DNA of 64,000 bases. It comes from Phascolarctobacterium_A succinatutens_B (GTDB lineage: Bacteria > Bacillota > Negativicutes > Acidaminococcales > Acidaminococcaceae). The stretch covers positions 1 through 64,000 of the forward strand of contig NZ_CAUDZA010000007.1 in the NCBI RefSeq assembly GCF_958453765.1. The letters are read 5' to 3'. Positions 43,800 through 52,125 of the stretch are shown here, one piece after another. A model generated the notes under the pieces. That model did not search any database. It was not told the DNA's origin and was given only the letters and a program-made list of their open reading frames with translations. A program made the translations under genes and the position numbers. Numbering within the stretch: position 1 is the first letter of the stretch; the number at the start of each line of letters is the position of its first letter.

Positions 43800-44675
43800 C
43801 TATTTATCTACAATCTCTCCGAGATTATTCATAATACCGGCAAAAATTTCCGGCTTGTTCATCGTATAGATGTGTACATTGTCAAAACCATTGGCAATCA
43901 AATCAATAATTTGACCGGTAGCATAGGCGATACCTGCCTGCTTCAGTGCATCCGGCTTATCGGCAAATTTTTCTACCATCGCACGGAACTGCGGCGGCAG
44001 CTTAGTACCGCTCAGCTGGCAGATACGGATAATCTGCTTGGCATTTGTCACCGGCATAATACCCGGCACTACCGGCACATTGATGCCTGCACGCAGCAGG
44101 CGGAACATATAGTTATATAAAATCGTATTATCAAAAAACATCTGCGTCACTAAAAAGTCAACGCCGGCATCTACCTTGTACTTGGTGTTTTCTATATCCT
44201 GTTCCAAGGAACCGGATTCGGGATGGCCTTCGGGATAAGCAGCACCGCCGACGCAGAAATCGCCCTGCTGCTTCACAAAGCGCATCAGCTCACTGGCATG
44301 GGCAAAGCTGCCGATTGCCTCGCCCTGCATATCTGCCGGGATATCGCCGCGCAGCGCCAGAATATTTTTTACGCCAAAGCCCTGCAGCTGTCCAAGTACC
44401 TCTGCCAGCTTTGCTTCATCAGCCTTTACACAAGTCAGATGAGCCAGAGCCGGCATGCCGTTATCCTCTACTTTTTTGGCCAGTGCTGCCGAATAGCCTA
44501 CCGTGCTGCCGCCTGCGCCATAGGTGACGCTCATATAGGACGGCTTGCTGGCTGCAATTTTGTTGACAATCTCCAGACTGTTTTGCAGTTCTGCGCCCTG
44601 CTTAGGCGGAAACAGCTCGCACGACAGATGAATTTTACCGTTTTTTAAGATATCAATTATTTTTTCCGATGTCAT
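43800..44675 (-). CDS. metF: Methylenetetrahydrofolate reductase
   Basis: The 291-residue flavoenzyme reduces methylene-THF to methyl-THF, the methyl donor for metH. SCELFPPK at the start carries the catalytic Glu; YMSVTYGAGGS, LALRGDIP and FLVTQMFFDN are family motifs. It is the first gene of the met operon, behind GGGGGAT. Confidence 0.95.
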   Translation of the reverse strand: MTSEKIIDILKNGKIHLSCELFPPKQGAELQNSLEIVNKIAASKPSYMSVTYGAGGSTVGYSAALAKKVEDNGMPALAHLTCVKADEAKLAEVLGQLQGFGVKNILALRGDIPADMQGEAIGSFAHASELMRFVKQQGDFCVGGAAYPEGHPESGSLEQDIENTKYKVDAGVDFLVTQMFFDNTILYNYMFRLLRAGINVPVVPGIMPVTNAKQIIRICQLSGTKLPPQFRAMVEKFADKPDALKQAGIAYATGQIIDLIANGFDNVHIYTMNKPEIFAGIMNNLGEIVDK

Positions 44676-44709
44676 AATAATCCCCCAAAATCAAAAGCAT
44701 TCGTATGAC

Positions 44710-44738
44710 ATTTTAACAGTTAGCGACATCTTTGGCAA
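44710..44738 (-). promoter_or_regulatory. metF operon promoter
   Basis: On the minus strand TTGCCA and TAAAAT have a 17-base spacer. The short leader shows no SAM, T-box or cobalamin riboswitch. Confidence 0.6.
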
Positions 44739-44802
44739 ACAAAAAGCAGAAGAAATTAACTAATAGGCGATAAAACCTACCAAAATGATAAATATGTTAC
44801 AC

Positions 44803-44840
44803 ACTAAAAATCCCGCAACCAAATAAGCTGCGGGATTGAA
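44803..44840 (-). terminator. Terminator of tRNA-Ser
   Basis: On the minus strand AATCCCGCA and TGCGGGATT pair around GCTTATTTGGT, followed by TTTTAG. Confidence 0.85.
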
Positions 44841-44846
44841 TTTCGT

Positions 44847-44937
44847 TGGCGGAGACGGTGGGATTCGAACCCACGTGCCGCGCAAACGGCAAACTGATTT
44901 CGAGTCAGCCGCGTTATGACCACTTCGCTACGTCTCC
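44847..44937 (-). tRNA. tRNA-Ser(CGA)
   Basis: A 91-nt tRNA with acceptor arms GGAGACG/CGTCTCC, G73 and an encoded CCA. The anticodon loop CTCGAAA gives anticodon CGA, reading UCG. The long variable arm (around TTGCCGTTTGCGCGGCA) and T-loop GGTTCGAATCC are typical of class II serine tRNAs. Confidence 0.96.
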
Positions 44938-45024
44938 ATTATTCTGTTGGCGCGAATATATTCGCATCAGGTTAACATTAATATTATATAGGAAAAATCC
45001 CGTCTTGGCAACCGCATACTGAAA

Positions 45025-45525
45025 TTATTCCTGCGACACACCAGCTTCACTCCTGCGCTTCGCCTTGTTTTCCTGACGGCGACGGTGGAAAAAGTCGCGC
45101 ATCACCTGCGCGCATTCCTCCTCACAGATGCCGCTGACAACCTCCGCGCAGTGATTAAGATTAGGATTCGTAATAATATTGAAAATGGATTCCGCACCGC
45201 CGGCCTTCACATCAGGACAGCCATAAACAACGCGGTCGACACGGCCGTTGACAATGGCACCGCTGCACATCGGGCAGGGCTCAACGGTAACGTAAAGCGC
45301 ACAGCCGCTCAGACGCCAACGCCCCAGGCGCTCGCAGGCCTTGCGGATGACGATGACCTCAGCGTGCGCCGTTGCGTCATGCCACGTTTCACGCATATTG
45401 TGCGCAGCGGCGATAACCTCGCCCGTTGTCATGTCCGCCAGTACCGCACCGATAGGAATTTCACCAAGCTCTGCGGCCTTGCGTGCTTCAGCCAGCGCCA
45501 GCTGCATATACTTTTTATCGTCCAT
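45025..45525 (-). CDS. tadA: tRNA-specific adenosine deaminase
   Basis: The product is 166 residues from MDDKKYMQLAL, behind GGAGG; an upstream extension would run into the ABC-F gene. HAEVIVIRKAC and PCPMCSGAI are the zinc and catalytic motifs. It makes inosine at position 34 of tRNA-Arg(ACG). Its start overlaps the stop of the ABC-F gene (ATGA). Confidence 0.94.
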   Translation of the reverse strand: MDDKKYMQLALAEARKAAELGEIPIGAVLADMTTGEVIAAAHNMRETWHDATAHAEVIVIRKACERLGRWRLSGCALYVTVEPCPMCSGAIVNGRVDRVVYGCPDVKAGGAESIFNIITNPNLNHCAEVVSGICEEECAQVMRDFFHRRRQENKAKRRSEAGVSQE

Positions 45526-47474
45526 CAGGCATCCTCCGCCGCTTCCATCAGCAGCTCCCATTTTTCCATCAGCTCGGCAATGGTTTGCTCGTATTCCTCA
45601 TGCTCTGCTGCCATAGCTGCGCTATGCTCAGGACTGGTGTGATTTGCCGGGTCCGCCATCTGCTTTTCCAAAAGGCCCATCATAGCCTCCTGCTCACGAA
45701 TCTGCAGCTCTACCTTGGGCAGCAGTCGCGCAGCCTCGTCAGGACTGTAACGGCGCTTTTTATCATCCTGCTTTTTCGCTTTCGCCGGCGCAGCAGCAAC
45801 CTGCTGTTGCTGCTTTTTAGCCTGTGCCTCCGCATAGGCCGCAGCCTTTTCCGCTTCCTCCTGTGCCTGCGCCAAAGCCGCAGCCTTTTTCTGCTTCTCT
45901 TCGAGGTAAAAATCGTAATTGCCCTTGTAGTCCTTAACCTCTAAATCCTCAATCTCCCAGATGCGGTCCGCAACCTCATTGACGAAATAACGGTCATGGC
46001 TTACTACCAGCACTGTGCCGTCAAAGGCCTCCAGCGCAGCCTCTACGGCTTCGCGTGCCATAATATCCAGATGGTTTGTCGGTTCGTCAAGCACCAGACA
46101 GTTGGCACCGTCCAGCACCAGTTTCAGCAGCACCAGACGTGCCTTCTGACCGCCGCTCAGCTCACCGATTTTTTTGAACACATCGTCACCGTGGAACAGC
46201 ATACCGCCAAGCATCGAGCGTGTATGCTCTTCCGTAAAGCCGTATTCAACAACAAAGTTTTCCAGCAGCGTCTGCTCCGGGTTTAATCGCTCATAGCTCT
46301 GCGAAAAATAACCGATCTGCACTCTGCTGCCAATCTTTGCCTTGCCCTTCAGCGGTGTGATTTCACCTAAGATAGTACGCAGCAGCGTCGTCTTACCGGT
46401 GCCGTTGGCACCCAAAAGCGCAGCCTTTTCGCCGCGGCGCAGTGTCAGGTTAATACCCTTGGCCAACACCTTCTCCCCGTAGCCTATGGTGAGGTCCTCC
46501 ATAATCAGCACTCTGTCCGCACATTCGGCAGCCGGCGGCAAACGCAGTTCAAACTCCTCGTGCTGCACCGGCGCATCAATGCGCTCCAGACGGTCGAGCT
46601 GTGATTGACGGCCACGCGCCATTTTACTCTTGATGCCTGCCTTGAAGCGACGGATATACGCCTCAGTGCGCGCAATATAATCCTGCTGTGCATTGTAGGC
46701 AGCAGTCAGCGTACTGCTCTGAATCGCCTTCTGCTCCAGATAGCGGCTGTAATTGCCCTTAAAGGATTGCAGCTTGCCGCCCTCCATCTCCAGAATGCGC
46801 ATAGCAACATTATCAAGGAAGGCACGGTCATGGCTGACAACGAGCAGACCGCCCTTAAATTCCTGCAGATACTTTTCCAGCCACTGCGTCATAACAATAT
46901 CCAGATGGTTTGTCGGTTCGTCCAGAATCATGAAGTCGGGATTACGCACCAGTGCCGCCGCCAGCATCAGACGTGTTTTCTGACCGCCGCTCAGCGTTGC
47001 CGCATCATGCTGCCACCAATCCTCGGTATAGCCCAAACCGATAAGCACACGCTTAATGCGGTTTTCGTAATTATAACCATCGATAAACTCATAACGTTTA
47101 AGTACGCGTCCGTATTCCTCCAGGCAGCTGTCCAGCTTTTCGCCCTGCAGCTTGCCGGAATCAGCCTCCAGCTGTGCCAGCTTTTGGCGCAGGCTGCTGA
47201 TTTCCGGACAGGCTGTCTGCATAAACTGCCAGATAGTACCTCTGATATCGGTAAAGCCCTGCTGTACATAGCCCACACTGATACCGGGCTCGAATTTTAC
47301 CGCACCGCTGTCAACCCATTCAGGCTGCAACAGGCAACGCAGCAGCGTCGTCTTGCCGCTGCCGTTGACGCCTACAAGACCGACATGCTCTCCCTGCTCC
47401 ACCATAAAGCTTACATCTTTAAATATTTCATGAATGCCAAATGCTTTGGCGATTTTATCTACTACTAATTGCAT
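45525..47474 (-). CDS. ABC-F family ATPase
   Basis: The 649-residue protein has two ABC domains and no membrane segment. Walker A motifs are GVNGSGKTTLL (near 38) and GANGTGKTTLL (near 358); signatures are LSGGQKTR and LSGGQKAR. An Arg-rich linker (RRFKAGIKSKMARGRQ) joins them, and an Ala/Lys/Gln coiled-coil C-terminal tail follows. ABC-F proteins act on ribosomes (translation factors or antibiotic resistance); the subtype resembles Uup/YdiF. The start is MQLVVDK, seven bases from AAAGGAG. Confidence 0.92.
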   Translation of the reverse strand: MQLVVDKIAKAFGIHEIFKDVSFMVEQGEHVGLVGVNGSGKTTLLRCLLQPEWVDSGAVKFEPGISVGYVQQGFTDIRGTIWQFMQTACPEISSLRQKLAQLEADSGKLQGEKLDSCLEEYGRVLKRYEFIDGYNYENRIKRVLIGLGYTEDWWQHDAATLSGGQKTRLMLAAALVRNPDFMILDEPTNHLDIVMTQWLEKYLQEFKGGLLVVSHDRAFLDNVAMRILEMEGGKLQSFKGNYSRYLEQKAIQSSTLTAAYNAQQDYIARTEAYIRRFKAGIKSKMARGRQSQLDRLERIDAPVQHEEFELRLPPAAECADRVLIMEDLTIGYGEKVLAKGINLTLRRGEKAALLGANGTGKTTLLRTILGEITPLKGKAKIGSRVQIGYFSQSYERLNPEQTLLENFVVEYGFTEEHTRSMLGGMLFHGDDVFKKIGELSGGQKARLVLLKLVLDGANCLVLDEPTNHLDIMAREAVEAALEAFDGTVLVVSHDRYFVNEVADRIWEIEDLEVKDYKGNYDFYLEEKQKKAAALAQAQEEAEKAAAYAEAQAKKQQQQVAAAPAKAKKQDDKKRRYSPDEAARLLPKVELQIREQEAMMGLLEKQMADPANHTSPEHSAAMAAEHEEYEQTIAELMEKWELLMEAAEDA

Positions 47475-47559
47475 AACCATTCTCCTTTTAACACCTATTA
47501 TAACACCTTCCGGCATTATACTCAAAAGGCTCTGCTATATTCTTATATTTTCGTGCATT

Positions 47560-47596
47560 ACATAAAAAGAGGCTGCCGCATCTGCGGCAACCTCCA
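47560..47596 (-). terminator. Terminator of the amino acid permease gene
   Basis: On the minus strand GAGGTTGCCGC and GCGGCAGCCTC pair around AGAT, followed by TTTTTATG. Confidence 0.92.
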
Positions 47597-47603
47597 TATA
47601 CTT

Positions 47604-49031
47604 TTAAGATTTATGTGCCATTGCTACCTGAGTTTTAGTCTGGAGCAAGCTCTTGTGATGCTTGCGCCAACGATAGCACAGCATCGGCACCACCAACATC
47701 GGTACACCTGCATACAGCGTCTGACGCAAATCCGGTGTCAAAGCAATTACTGCCAGGCAGAAAACCTGCGACCAGATACCGAAATGCGTAACATACGGGA
47801 AGAACGGTGTTTTATACTTCAGAGTATCCTCCTTGCCTTCGGCAATCAGACGGCGGCGGAAATTATATTGGCTCCAGCAAATGGAAATCCAAGCCATTGC
47901 TCCGGTAAAGCCGGATACTGCCAGCAAATAAGTATACAGTGTAGAATCGGGATTAAAGGTATAGAAAACGATAACTGCCCAGCAGGCGCACACAGAAACG
48001 ATAATGGAATTCTGCGGCATACCGTTTTTATTGAGCTTGCCCAAAAACGCCGGTGCCATATCCATGCGAGCCAGTGCATGCAGAGCACGAGCACCGCCGT
48101 ACAAGCCGGAGTTGGCGCAGGAAACGCCAGCAACCAGTACAACAAAGGCAATCGCAGAGGCTAAGCCGTCAAAGCCGTATTCCGCCAAAGCAGCGGCAAA
48201 TACGCTCTCCTTCAGGCTGGCCTTATCCCACGGCATAATGGACAGCAGTAATGTAATAGGAATGATATATAAAGCAATGACACGCCAGGAAACATTACGA
48301 ACCGCAATAGGAATGCTTTTAGCAGGATCCTTGCATTCGCCCGCAGCCAGACCGATAATTTCGGTACCCTGGAAGTTAACCAGAATAATAACCATGGTCA
48401 GCACAATCGGCCAATATCCCTGAGGAGCAAAACCGCCCTGGCTCAGCAGCACCTTAGCGCCTAAATAGCCCTGGTCACCGACAAGACCGCAAACGATCAG
48501 ACCGGCAACGCCGCAAAAGCCCACAAGGGCAGCAATTTTGATAATGGAAAGCCAGAATTCGCTTTCGCCAAAATTATCAACATGAAAAAGGTTAATTACA
48601 GTCACCAGCAGGCCAAAAAGAATTGCCCACCACAGTTGACTGACGGCAGGTACAAAATTATTCATAATGATACCCGCAGCAATCATTTCAGACGGCACGT
48701 AAGCCATCCAGTTCAGCCAATAGGCCCAGCCAACGCCGCAAGCCCAGGTTGAGGATATATTCTCACGTGCATAGGTAACAAAGGAACCGGAAATAGGCTT
48801 AGCTACAGCCAGCTCCGCCAGGCACAGCATAACGCATAAGACGATTGCACCGCCAAAAAGATAAGAAAGAATAATAGCAGGTCCGGCCTGCTCAATCGCA
48901 TATCCGGCACCTAAAAAATAACAGCTGCCGATAATGCCACCTAAAGAAATCATCTGTAAGTGTCTGTTCTTTAAACTTCTATTCATGGATTGCTCGTTCA
49001 TTACCTTAATAACACAACCTTTCTTGAGCAT
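47604..49031 (-). CDS. APC family amino acid permease
   Basis: The 475-residue protein has 12 hydrophobic segments and the amino acid permease opening HLQMISLGGIIGSCYFLGAG, with NFQGTEIIGLAAGE in helix 6. The closest known transporters are the CycA/AnsP/ProY type (YAT group), so a neutral amino acid is likely; the substrate is not determinable. The first Met (49031) has GGAAGG at 10 bases; a Met at 49001 is an alternative. Confidence 0.9.
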   Translation of the reverse strand: MLKKGCVIKVMNEQSMNRSLKNRHLQMISLGGIIGSCYFLGAGYAIEQAGPAIILSYLFGGAIVLCVMLCLAELAVAKPISGSFVTYARENISSTWACGVGWAYWLNWMAYVPSEMIAAGIIMNNFVPAVSQLWWAILFGLLVTVINLFHVDNFGESEFWLSIIKIAALVGFCGVAGLIVCGLVGDQGYLGAKVLLSQGGFAPQGYWPIVLTMVIILVNFQGTEIIGLAAGECKDPAKSIPIAVRNVSWRVIALYIIPITLLLSIMPWDKASLKESVFAAALAEYGFDGLASAIAFVVLVAGVSCANSGLYGGARALHALARMDMAPAFLGKLNKNGMPQNSIIVSVCACWAVIVFYTFNPDSTLYTYLLAVSGFTGAMAWISICWSQYNFRRRLIAEGKEDTLKYKTPFFPYVTHFGIWSQVFCLAVIALTPDLRQTLYAGVPMLVVPMLCYRWRKHHKSLLQTKTQVAMAHKS

Positions 49032-49204
49032 ATGTGTGGAACCTTCCGTTCCGCCTTAATTCTTGTGATATGATTTTACTACAAAAAACCGCGTTTGTAT
49101 AGCAAAAAATGCACTAAAATCAGCGATTTTACAAAAAAAATCTATTTTCCTCATTTTTCCGCTATTTTGCATCATTTTCAAGCGTACTTCTCCACAATTC
49201 TATG

Positions 49205-49245
49205 CAAAAAATACTCCCCCGCCATCCCAGCAATGACAAGGGAGT
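49205..49245 (-). terminator. Terminator of the DASS transporter gene
   Basis: On the minus strand ACTCCC and GGGAGT enclose a long partly paired loop, followed by ATTTTTTG. Confidence 0.65.
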
Positions 49246-49262
49246 AAACAAAGAAGGCTCCT

Positions 49263-50675
49263 TTAAAGATGGTTGAAAAGACTCCAGCAATGCATGCAGA
49301 TACAGCCAAGCGCACTGACGAGCAACATGCAGATTACCGAAAGCTTGATACCGTTTTTCAGTAAATCGTCAGGATTCAGACCGTAGGTTACACCCACGGC
49401 ACGCGTGCTGACCGGCAGGATAAAGGCACAGTTTACGGCAACGATTGAGGTCAGGATATAAGGAATAGGATTTAGCCCCAGCTGCTGCGAAATACTTTGT
49501 ACTACAGGAATCGAGATGGAGGCCGCCGCGGTATTGCTGCTGATTTCCGTCAGGAAGGTAGCAAAGAGCGTCAGGCTGAACATCGTTTCCCAGCCTCCGC
49601 TCAACGGCAGCAGCGTAATTACCTTGGCAATCTGCGTTGCCGCACCGGTCTTTGTAATCAGCTGGCCCAACGCCAGACCGCCGGAAAAAAGGAAAATCAT
49701 TCCCCACATGATGCCCTTTTCAGCCTCACGCCAGGTCAAAAGCAGCTGGCCTGTTTCGTTACGAAGCATAAAAGTGAGCATGCCGAAGGTGAAGAAAACA
49801 TAGGCAGGTTTCATCAGCGGCAGATACTGCACATAAAGCGGACGGACGAAGGCCAAGCCTGTTGCGAGAATAAAAAGCCACAGGCCTAATTTTTCGCCGC
49901 GGCTCATCGGGCCGAGCTTGGCATAAGCAGCACGAAAGTATTCATTGCCGCCGTCAAGACGTTTAACAGGCAGCGGCAGATGCAGCAGATAAGCCAGAAT
50001 GAGCAGCATGATGATGAACAGCAGCGGCAGAAAGCGGATAATCCAATCCACATACATGAATTCGTGTCCCGTGAGCTTTTCCAGATAACTGATTGCTACC
50101 AGATTAGAGCTGCTGCCCAAAGGTGAGCCGAAACCGCCGAAGCCTGCGCCCCAGACGATGGCCAGCAAAATCGGTGTTGCTACGGGATTGTCGGTAATCT
50201 GCTGCTGCCCCAAAAAGCGCAGCATGCTTACAGCCACCGGCAACAGAATCATAACTACAACAACGTTAGGCAAAAAGATGGACAGCAACGTTGAAGCTAC
50301 CAGCCAGACGCAAATCTGCTCGCGCATCGATGTTCCCAAGCCGCAAAGGCTTTTAATCGCCAGACGCTTATCAAGATGTGTTTTTTCCCACACCAGACTG
50401 ATAAGGTCACTGCCGACAAGCAGCACGACAATTTCCGAAAAGTATTTGCTGATAATCCCCTCCATCGGCACCATGCCGAAGATAGCGTTCAGCGGAATCG
50501 GCAGCAACGAGGTTACGGCAATATTTACCGGACGCAGCACCCACCAAAGGCCCATCCAGAAAATCGTGGCAATAGCGGCCGCCTGCTTAAATTCAATAAC
50601 AGGTGCCAGTATAAGCAGGACAAGCAGAAAAAGTAACGGTCCTGACAAAACATTCAACGAACGGTGTTTTTTCAT
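49263..50675 (-). CDS. SLC13/DASS family anion:sodium symporter
   Basis: The 470-residue protein has 11-12 hydrophobic segments and the family's twin SNT-like motifs: GSPLGSSSNLVAISYL (near 190) and ISSNTAAASISIPVV (near 390). DASS carriers move dicarboxylates, citrate or sulfate with sodium. A divergent LysR gene suggests induction by its substrate; C4-dicarboxylates such as succinate would suit Phascolarctobacterium-type metabolism, but this is inference. The start follows GAGAGGAAG. Confidence 0.9.
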   Translation of the reverse strand: MKKHRSLNVLSGPLLFLLVLLILAPVIEFKQAAAIATIFWMGLWWVLRPVNIAVTSLLPIPLNAIFGMVPMEGIISKYFSEIVVLLVGSDLISLVWEKTHLDKRLAIKSLCGLGTSMREQICVWLVASTLLSIFLPNVVVVMILLPVAVSMLRFLGQQQITDNPVATPILLAIVWGAGFGGFGSPLGSSSNLVAISYLEKLTGHEFMYVDWIIRFLPLLFIIMLLILAYLLHLPLPVKRLDGGNEYFRAAYAKLGPMSRGEKLGLWLFILATGLAFVRPLYVQYLPLMKPAYVFFTFGMLTFMLRNETGQLLLTWREAEKGIMWGMIFLFSGGLALGQLITKTGAATQIAKVITLLPLSGGWETMFSLTLFATFLTEISSNTAAASISIPVVQSISQQLGLNPIPYILTSIVAVNCAFILPVSTRAVGVTYGLNPDDLLKNGIKLSVICMLLVSALGCICMHCWSLFNHL

Positions 50676-50700
50676 AATAACAGCTTCCTCTCCGAGTTAA

Positions 50701-50762
50701 ATAGAAGTTTGCCTTCTATTTTTGCATTTACTTAATTCTACTCCCGTTCTATAATTAAGTAA
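50701..50762. promoter_or_regulatory. LysR operator candidates between the divergent genes
   Basis: Two perfect inverted repeats fit LysR (T-N11-A) sites: ATAGAAG-TTTGC-CTTCTAT (50701-50719) and TTACTTAATT / AATTAAGTAA with 15 bases between (50728-50762). Confidence 0.6.
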
Positions 50763-50819
50763 AAGACTTTATTTTGATTATTATAATCATATTTTTTGAT
50801 ATTTTAAGGAGATACTGCT

Positions 50820-51701
50820 ATGGATTTCGCTTTTTACAGAAACTTTATCACTGTTGCCGAAACAGGTAATCTTAGCGCCGCGGCGAAACGTCTGGGCATC
50901 GTACAGCCGGCGCTAAGTGCGCAGATGAAGGCTATCGAAAGAAACTACGGCGTGCAGCTTTTCAAAATGCAGCGCGGTAAGCGCCACATTGAACTGACGG
51001 AAGCAGGCGAAACCTTTTTGCAGCAGTCGCGTCAGCTGTGCAATACGGAAGACGATATCAGCCTGCGTATGCAGGCCTTCGGCAGGCGTGCCGCAGGTAC
51101 GCTGCGCTTCAGCGTGTCGCACGTGCGTACCGACTATTTCCTGCGCAGCTATCTTATTCCCTTTGCCAAGGAAAATCCCGGCATCAGCTATCAGTTTCAC
51201 GATGCTACGGTAGAGCAGCAGCAGCAGCAGTTGGAGGCAGGCAGTATTGACTTTGCTTTTGCCAATGCACCACTGCCTGCAGCGCACAATTTTGCTACTA
51301 TTAAGGTGCAGCGGGAGAGTTTTTATGCTTTCTATAATGCTGAATTTTCGGTTCCGTGGGCAAATAAAAGTATGCTTTCGCCGGAGGATTTGGCATGTGT
51401 GCCCTTGTGCTGTAATTATGGCAGTTATGCGCTTTTGCGCAATGTGTTTAAGGATTATGCTGTTAAGCCGAGTGTTGCCTTTATTGCTACTACAGCGGAG
51501 AGTGCGCTTACCTTTGCGACAAGCGGACTGGGAGTTGCGGTTGTTGCGGCGTTGGATGGTGATGCTGTACCGCAGGGGATGGTGCGGCGGCAGCTTGTTG
51601 ATGAGAAGCTGCATTTTGATCAGACGTTGTATTGGAGTAAGGGATATAAATTATCGCCTGCGGCGGAGGGGTTTTTGGAGTTTTTCCGCAAGATACGCTA
51701 A
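50820..51701 (+). CDS. LysR family transcriptional regulator
   Basis: The 293-residue protein has an N-terminal winged helix (FYRNFITVAETGNLSAAAKR, residues 5-24, then QPALSAQMKAIE) and a C-terminal LysR substrate-binding domain (from about 90). It is divergent from the DASS transporter with two palindromes between, so it probably controls that transporter and itself. The start follows AAGGAG. Its 3' third uses AT-rich, TTG- and GCG-heavy codons unlike the first part, perhaps a sign of mixed ancestry. Confidence 0.9.
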   Translation: MDFAFYRNFITVAETGNLSAAAKRLGIVQPALSAQMKAIERNYGVQLFKMQRGKRHIELTEAGETFLQQSRQLCNTEDDISLRMQAFGRRAAGTLRFSVSHVRTDYFLRSYLIPFAKENPGISYQFHDATVEQQQQQLEAGSIDFAFANAPLPAAHNFATIKVQRESFYAFYNAEFSVPWANKSMLSPEDLACVPLCCNYGSYALLRNVFKDYAVKPSVAFIATTAESALTFATSGLGVAVVAALDGDAVPQGMVRRQLVDEKLHFDQTLYWSKGYKLSPAAEGFLEFFRKIR

Positions 51702-51703
51702 TA

Positions 51704-51746
51704 ATGTTACTTTTCCACGGAAGGAAAAGTAACCAAAAGTTCCTTT
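51704..51746. repeat. 43-bp direct repeat, copy 1
   Basis: It begins ATGTTACTTTTCCACGG and is identical to the copy at 51806-51848. The core ACTTTTCC/GGAAAAGT is a stem around ACGGAA. It begins three bases behind the LysR stop. Confidence 0.85.
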
Positions 51747-51805
51747 AGACGTGCGCAAGGCATGTTGCGTGCATCCGTTAGGATGATATAAGAGATAAGC
51801 TGGTT

Positions 51806-51848
51806 ATGTTACTTTTCCACGGAAGGAAAAGTAACCAAAAGTTCCTTT
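51806..51848. repeat. 43-bp direct repeat, copy 2
   Basis: Exact second copy, 102 bases after the first. Sequence beyond it (51849-52075) is GC-rich and carries no convincing gene; a 90-codon minus-strand frame across it (51778-52050) has no ribosome site. The stretch 51702-52125 looks like repetitive intergenic DNA. Confidence 0.85.
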
Positions 51849-52075
51849 GGCCGCGCGCAGGATTCCGGTGCTTTTCGCCATACGTTTGCCGCGAACCGAA
51901 GTTACGTTGGTGTGCTATAAAAGAGAGCAATGTCGGTTGAGCGTCAAACGAAGGAGAAGTTCCCAAAACAGCGCAGGCTGTACGAACAAAGATGCTCGAC
52001 TGTGGCCAGCATCCGTTCCTGTCGGGCGCGGCTTGAAGTGTGTGGAACATGCGGAGGGAAAATTATATATGCGAA

Positions 52076-52120
52076 GCACAAAAAACGCCCGCGTTCTTCA
52101 GAACGCGAGCGTTAATTTTT
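52076..52120. terminator. Terminator of ftsH
   Basis: AACGC and GCGTTC arms pair with GAACGC and GCGTT around TTCA, with T-runs on both strands. Confidence 0.9.
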
Positions 52121-52125
52121 TGCTT

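Noticed and set aside
44676..44800. SAM, T-box or cobalamin riboswitch before metF
   Set aside because: Too short from the predicted start to the gene and no signature elements.
51778..52050. 90-codon minus-strand ORF over the repeat region
   Set aside because: No ribosome site, and it includes the repeat sequence; best seen as a chance frame in repetitive DNA.
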